Shown piece after piece: positions 58,201-64,000 of a stretch of DNA of 64,000 nt (the stretch's first letter is position 1; every line of letters begins with the position of its first letter). The notes under the pieces are model-generated. The model had not been told where the DNA came from and did no database searches. It was given only the letters and a program-made list of their open reading frames with translations. The translations under genes and the position numbers were made by a program. The stretch is from Acephala macrosclerotiorum. Taxonomy: Eukaryota > Ascomycota > Leotiomycetes > Helotiales > Mollisiaceae. The stretch covers positions 108,551-172,550 of the forward strand of contig MU119311.1 in NCBI GenBank assembly GCA_014904845.1, in the 5' to 3' direction.

Positions 58201-60595
58201 AAATAATATAATTAAAAGAAAAATTTTATAAATAATATTTTATATTAATAAAAAAATTATAATAAACGTAAAAAATTTAAAAACGAATTTAATTTTTTAC
58301 GTAAAATACAAATTATTAATAATTATAAAAAAAAATTATAATTATATAAATAAAATTTAAAATTTAATTTTAATTTAATTTTTATTAAATATTTTTATTA
58401 ATTTAAAATATTAAAATAAATATAATAATTAAAAATATTTAATTTATAATATTATTAAAATTTATATATATTTAAAGATTTTTTATTTTAATTAAATTTT
58501 AAAAATTTATATTTTTTTTAAAATATTTTATATTTTATAATATTATTTTTATTTTCGATTTTTTAAATAATTTTTCGATTTTTTATATTATTTAATATAT
58601 AAATGTATTTTATTAAAAATCGATTAAAAAATAATTTTAATAAAAATTAAACGTTATATATAATATAAATATTATTTTTAAAACGAATATTAGATTTATT
58701 ATAAAAACGAATTAATAATATTTATAATAATAAAAAATATAATTAAAAATTTTTTTTTATATTATTATTTTTAATATTAATAATTTAATTTTTTTAATAT
58801 TTATAAATTTTTAAATAATTTTTAAATAAATAATAATAAAATTAAAAATAAATTAATTAAATAAAAAACGAAAATCGATATTATTTTAAAATCGAATATT
58901 TATATTATTTTTAATTAAAAAAATATAAATATATATTAATTTAAATATAAATTATTTTTAAAATTAAAAACGTAATTAATTAAAATATAATAATTAAAAT
59001 ATTTAAAATAAAATAAAATTTTCAATTCAATTTTTTATTATTATTAATAATAATATCGATTTAAAAATATAAAAAATACAAATAAAATAATAATAAAAAA
59101 TAATATAAATAATAAATTTTAATTATTATAATTAATAAATCTTTACGTTTTTATATTAATATATAATAATATAATATTTATTACCGTTTTTAAATTTGAT
59201 TATTTTTTATTAATAATTTTAAACGAATTTTTACGATTAATATTATTTATTATTTTTTAAAAAAAAAAAAAAATATATATATATATTTATATCGATTTCA
59301 ATATAAACGTTAAACGATTTAATATTTTATAATAATTTATAAAACGATATATAAAAATCGAAATATTTTTAAAAATTAATTAATTATAAAATTAAATAAA
59401 AACAAATTAAAAAATAATATAAAAAATATTTTTAAATATTAAAAAAATAAAAATATTATATATTTAAATTTTTAATTTAAAAAATTAATTACTATTTAAT
59501 ATTATTAAAGAAAAATATATTATATTTTTTAAATTTATTATTTTTAATATTTATAATATAACTCGATTAAAATTTTTTAATTAAATATTATTTATTTATT
59601 ATAAATTTCGTATAATTAAATATATATTAAAATAAATATTAAACGAAAAAATTATAAAAATATAATAATATAATATAATAAAAAATAATAATAATTTATA
59701 TAACGTTTTAAATAATTAATTAATATTATTTATAATATTTTAATAATTATTTATTAAAATTAAATATTAAATAAAAATAATTTATTTATAAAATATAAAA
59801 TTAATATTTAATAAAAAAATAAAAATTATTTATTATTCAATTAATTAAAATATATAATAATAATAATATTTTATAAATATTATTTTAAACGTTTATATTT
59901 TATTAAATAATAATAAAAAATTATTAATTAAAAATAATATTTAATAAAAAATCAATTTTAAAAATTTTAAAATAAATAAAATTTTTTAAATTAATAACGT
60001 ATTTTAAATAAAATATATATAAATTTTTAATAATATTAAATAAAACAATTTAAAATATTTTTATTAATTTAAATATGAATTTATAAATTAAATATAAAAA
60101 TTTTATATCGAATTTATTTTAATATTAAAAAATCTTTTTAATATTATTTATTATAATTATAATTTAAATTATAATAAATATATTAAATTTTTTAAAAAAA
60201 AAAATACGAATTAATTTATTATATTTTATTTTTATATTAATAAATAACGCGTTTTTTAATATATTAATATAATAATTATATTAATTTTTTAAATATTTTT
60301 ATTATTTTATAAATTTTTTTTTTTCGACAATTTATTATTACGTTTATTCGAAATTAATATTATAATATTAAATAACGATTTAAAAACAAATAATAAAATA
60401 TATTTTCGTATAATATTCGTTTATATCGATAAATTTTAATTTAATTAAAAATTCACTAGTAATCGAATCGACGTATTATTTTTTATTAGATTTAATTTTA
60501 ATTTAAAATACTATTTATTGAATTTATTAAATTGTAATCAAATTAAAATCGTTTAATTAGATTAATTAAATAATAATTTATTTTTTTAAATTTTT

Positions 60596-61195
60596 TAAAC
60601 GAGTTTTAAACGTTTTAAACGTTTTAAACGCTTTAAATATTTCAAATATATTAAAATTGAAATATTTAATAAATTTAAAATTAAATTACTTGAAATTTTG
60701 TATATAAAATCTTTTATATTATAAAATTTAAATATACAATTTTTAATATTTTTTATTAAAATACGTTAATACAATTTTAAATTTAATCGAATTATTACGA
60801 TCGCATTTTAAACTTAAAATTTTAGTGTTTTTAATTTAAAAAATCTTCGATAAACGTTTTATTTTACGAAATTTCTATTTTAAATTCTAAATATAATTTA
60901 AATCGTATTATTTTCAAAAGTTTAAATTTAATAAAATAATTAACGTGTAATATTTTACACATATAATCCAGTAAAATAAAATAAAATAAAATAAAATAAA
61001 ATATTTAATAGTTTACGACTAAGGATATATTGAAAATATATATATACAATCGAGAGTTTTAATATTCTTCGCTTAAAAAATTAATACTTTAAATTTATAT
61101 ATTTCAATCAATTAATTTAAACGTTTTAAACGCTTTAAACGACTTTAAATATTTTAAACGATTTTAAGTTCTTTAAACGCTTTAAACGTGAAATT
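60596..61195. repeat. Two arrays of TTTAAACG octamers
   Basis: Arrays at 60596-60650 and 61118-61195 consist of repeated (G/C)TTTAAAC units (TTTTAAACG, CTTTAAACG), each followed or preceded by TTTAAATATTT. They are less AT-saturated than their surroundings. Confidence 0.55.
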
Positions 61196-61814
61196 TATTA
61201 CTTTAATTTAAACTAGTCTAGTAAATTCGATAGTAATTTTTCAATCGATCCAATTATACTTAAAAAAATTAAATTTGTTATTATTAAATTGAAATTTGTC
61301 GATATATATTATTTCGAAAAAATAATAATAATAATAATAATAATAATATAAAAACGTAAATATTTAATTATTATATAAATATTTAATATTAATTTAAATT
61401 ATAAATAAAACGAATTAAAAATATAATTATTATAAACGAACGTATTATAAATTTTTTAAAATAATATAAAAATAAATATATATATTTATAAAATAATTAA
61501 TTTATTTATAAAAATTATATTATTATACGTAAAAAAATAAATAATAAATATTATAATAAATTTATTATTTTTTAATATTATTATTAATTATATGTAATTA
61601 TTAATATTTAATTGTTTTATAAATAATTTTAATAATAATAATAATAATTTTTTAATTAAAAATTCGAATTATAATAATAATAATAATATAAATAATTTAA
61701 AAAAAAATTTTATAATTTTAATAATTAATTAATTATATTCGAAAAAAGTATTTTAAATATATTTTTAATTTATTTTTAAATATATTTAAAAAGTTTTTAA
61801 TATATTTATATAAA

Positions 61815-62880
61815 ATGTTTCTTTCTTTACTCGACGCACATTTTGCTTCGCAGGCCTGGTAGAGGCGCTCCTACGAAGGGCTATAAAGTTTTCGACTTTA
61901 GTAATTTACTTCTATTTTAAGTTTCAAGTTAAAAGCTCTTAATTTGAGCGTTTTATAAGCATTTGAAGTTAGTATAGTTATTGAGGTGTAATAGTTTGGG
62001 ATTCTGCCGGGCGGTGAAGCCGATAAGCCGATAAGCTCCTTAGTGCCTAAGGCAAAAACGCACATCTTGCGAAGCCTCATATTACCAGGGGAACACTCTT
62101 TGGGACTCCCGTCTCTTATATTAAATTACTACGATTAATCTAATGGATTTAGATTATTTTACTTAGTATATAATTCCGGGGGGAGACCTCCCTTGAGAGC
62201 TGCGCAGCTATTCCAGCATTTAAGTGCCTTAGTACCTTAGGCAAAAACGTACTCACTGTAAAGCTTTACACCACGGGGACACTCCCTGGGACCCCCGTCT
62301 TATATTTAGCTGCTACGATCGATTCAATTGATTATAGAGAGTTATTTACCAGGGGGAGACCCCTTGGGACCCCTCTCGAGAGCTGCGCAACTAGATTTTT
62401 AAGTATTTTTACAGCTTAGAGCCTTAGAGCCTTAGGCAGAAACGCGCTTCCGGCAGAGCCTCAAACTAAAAGAATACTCCGGGGGACACTCCTTGGGACC
62501 CCCCTCTCTTATATTAAATTGCTACGATTAATTCTATTGATTATAAATAGTTATTACGATTATATTTATTAGAGAGAGACTCTCTAAGACTCCCCTTAAA
62601 AGCTGCGCAGTCGTAGAATGGATTTTTAGTGCTTTAGTATTTAAGTGCCTAAAGCAGAAGCGCACTGAGAAGTTTGGCGATCGCTATTTTGACTAAGTGT
62701 AACTATATTCTATTGATTTGCGCAATAATAGATTAATAGAATCATTTGAAACTTGGAATATAGAGATATTTAATTGAATTTCAATTTATTTGCAATTTTT
62801 ATTTGATTTCTATTAGTAAATAACTTATAATTGTAGTCGCAACGTAAATCGAAGTTTTAGTATTTTTCACCGGATCGATT
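61815..62880. repeat. Unmutated repeat copy with three ~195-bp internal units
   Basis: An island of normal GC content inside the RIP block. It starts at CTCGACGCACATTTTGCTTCG (61830). It contains three degenerate tandem units at about 62035-62225, 62225-62405 and 62405-62640. Each unit carries a CCTTAGGCA(A/G)AAACG motif, a GGGGGACACTCC-TTGGGACCCCC inverted stem, a TACGATTAAT/TACGATCGATT core and a GAGAGCTGCGCA box. A mutated copy lies immediately downstream at 63166. It shows no coding potential; it may be the LTR or UTR of a retroelement, or a subtelomere-type repeat. Confidence 0.75.
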
Positions 62881-63105
62881 GCATATTAGTTCGAAGTCAC
62901 GAGACTGCGAAATTCTTTAATAGACTAATTAAATCGCTGTATTTGAGTACTTCGATTAAATTTGAGTGAAATCGCTCATTGTAAAAAGTATTAATATTAC
63001 GTATATATAAAAAAATTGATATTAGTTTTTAAATCGAACAAATAATAATATTATATAATAAAATATTAATTTATATATAAAAATGTTTTTCTCGATTCGA
63101 AAAAA

Positions 63106-63152
63106 AAAAACTCGTTCGACGATTCGCTAAGCGAGCCAATAGCGGACGAGTT
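63106..63152. repeat. Inverted repeat / hairpin with ACTCGT arms
   Basis: AAAAACTCGT pairs with ACGAGTTTTT, with a nested CGCTAAGCG palindrome in the loop. It directly precedes the mutated repeat copy. It may be a transposon terminus. Confidence 0.5.
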
Positions 63153-63159
63153 TTTTCTT

Positions 63160-64000
63160 TTTTTACTCGACGTATATTTTGTTTCGTAAATTTCGTAAAA
63201 ACGTTTTTACGAAAAATTACAAAGTTTTCGATTTTAGTAATTTATTTTTATTTTAAGTTTTAAATTAAAAACTTTTAATTTGAACGTTTTATAAGTATTT
63301 GAAATTGATATAATTATTAAAATAAAATTTCAAATTTTATTAAACGATAAAATCAATAAATTAATAAGTTTTTTAACGTTTAAAATAAAAACGTATTTTA
63401 AAATTTTATATTAAAAAAATATTTTTTAAAATTCTCGTTTTTTATATCGAATTACTACGATCGATTCAATCAATTTAAATTATTTTTTTTAGTATATAAT
63501 TCTAGAGAAAAAATTTTTAAAATTTTTTTCGAGAATTGTACAATTATTTCAATATTTAAATACTTTAAAACTTTAAATAAAAACGCGTTTTTAATAGAGT
63601 TTTATATCAAAAAAATATTTTAAAAAAAAATTTTTTAAGATTTTTTTTTTTTATATTAAATTACTACGATTAATTCTATTGATTATAAATAATTATTACG
63701 ATTATATTTACTAAAAAAAAACTTTTTAAAAATTTTTTTAAAAATTGTATAATCGTAAAATAAATTTTTAATATTTTAATATTTAAATATTTAAAATAAA
63801 AACGTATTTAAAAATTTAATAATTATTATTTGAATTAAATATAATTATATTTTATTAATTTGTATAATAATAAATTAATAAAATTATTTAAAATTTGAAA
63901 TATAAAAATATTTAATTAAATTTCAATTTATTTACAATTTTTATATAATTTATATTAATAAATAACTTATAATTATAATCGTATATTTATTAAAATTTTA
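63160..64000. repeat. RIP-mutated copy of the 61815-62880 repeat (two internal units, runs off the window)
   Basis: It aligns co-linearly with 61830 onward. The offset is 1336 bp at the start and 1142 bp from 62701/63843 onward, so one ~195-bp internal unit (the middle one) is absent. Nearly all differences are C-to-T or G-to-A relative to the upstream copy, while CpG dinucleotides are kept. It continues beyond base 64000. Confidence 0.8.

Larger units (their letters stand above)
53930..61814. repeat. Large RIP-type AT-rich island
   Basis: About 7.9 kb of nearly pure A/T sequence in which the remaining C and G are concentrated in CpG (ACG, CGA, CGT words). No gene can be read. It contains an (AT)n run at about 55188-55216, an (AAATA)n run near 60968-61000, an (AAT)n run near 61320-61350, and arrays of TTTAAACG. 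It is probably several stacked dead transposons; the boundaries between them cannot be seen by eye. Confidence 0.85.

Noticed and set aside
1..64000. CRISPR arrays, bacterial operons, Shine-Dalgarno sites, rRNA genes
   Set aside because: None seen; the window is fungal with spliced genes, and its repeats lack CRISPR spacing.

Overview
This window is from a filamentous ascomycete (Pezizomycotina). Genes are split by 42-62 nt GT-AG introns, often with CTAAC-type branch points. HET-domain and patatin/NB-ARC/TPR genes are present, and gene-bearing DNA of mixed composition alternates with very AT-rich islands that carry the C-to-T/G-to-A signature of repeat-induced point mutation (RIP). I cannot assign a genus from the sequence.

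Layout. 0-6 kb: a Pro/Gln-rich C-terminally anchored protein cut by the window edge, a ferric-reductase relic, a small AT-rich island, and a five-motif Baeyer-Villiger-type flavin monooxygenase. 6-11.6 kb: a 662-residue MFS exporter, then a GH76-like six-hairpin glycosidase and a GNAT acetyltransferase, each with an in-frame stop. 11.9-17.3 kb: two divergent HET-domain loci, one heavily broken, the other intact except for a TAG at codon 8. 18-24.4 kb: a cytochrome P450 relic, a broken DUF8021-like gene, a charged nuclear-type protein with a frameshift, and an intact short P450 that is a paralogue of the relic. 25.7-34.2 kb: a small three-exon protein, a long gene-poor stretch with microsatellites, a bestrophin-like anion channel, and a Mid2-like Ser/Thr-rich single-pass protein with a TAG. 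36.5-44.2 kb: a patatin-NB-ARC-TPR (fungal NLR-type) gene split by a 4.14 kb insertion that itself carries a complete HET gene. 44.6-52 kb: a RIP-degraded LTR element. 52.3-53.7 kb: a BCS1-type AAA ATPase with one TAG. 53.9-64 kb: a RIP-degraded island that encloses one almost unmutated repeat copy and the start of its mutated twin.

Taken together, the gene content is dominated by non-self recognition genes (three HET loci and one NLR) and by secondary-metabolism-type enzymes. Many are disabled by single transition-type nonsense codons. The most striking structure is the insertion at 37860-42002. It has an 8-bp target duplication, terminal inverted repeats with a T9 tract, and inverted subterminal CCTGAGCA arrays, which suggests a hAT-like element that carries a HET gene and landed precisely inside an NLR gene. 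The pristine/mutated repeat pair at 61.8-64 kb shows the mutation spectrum directly: most non-CpG cytosines are lost while CpG cytosines are kept.
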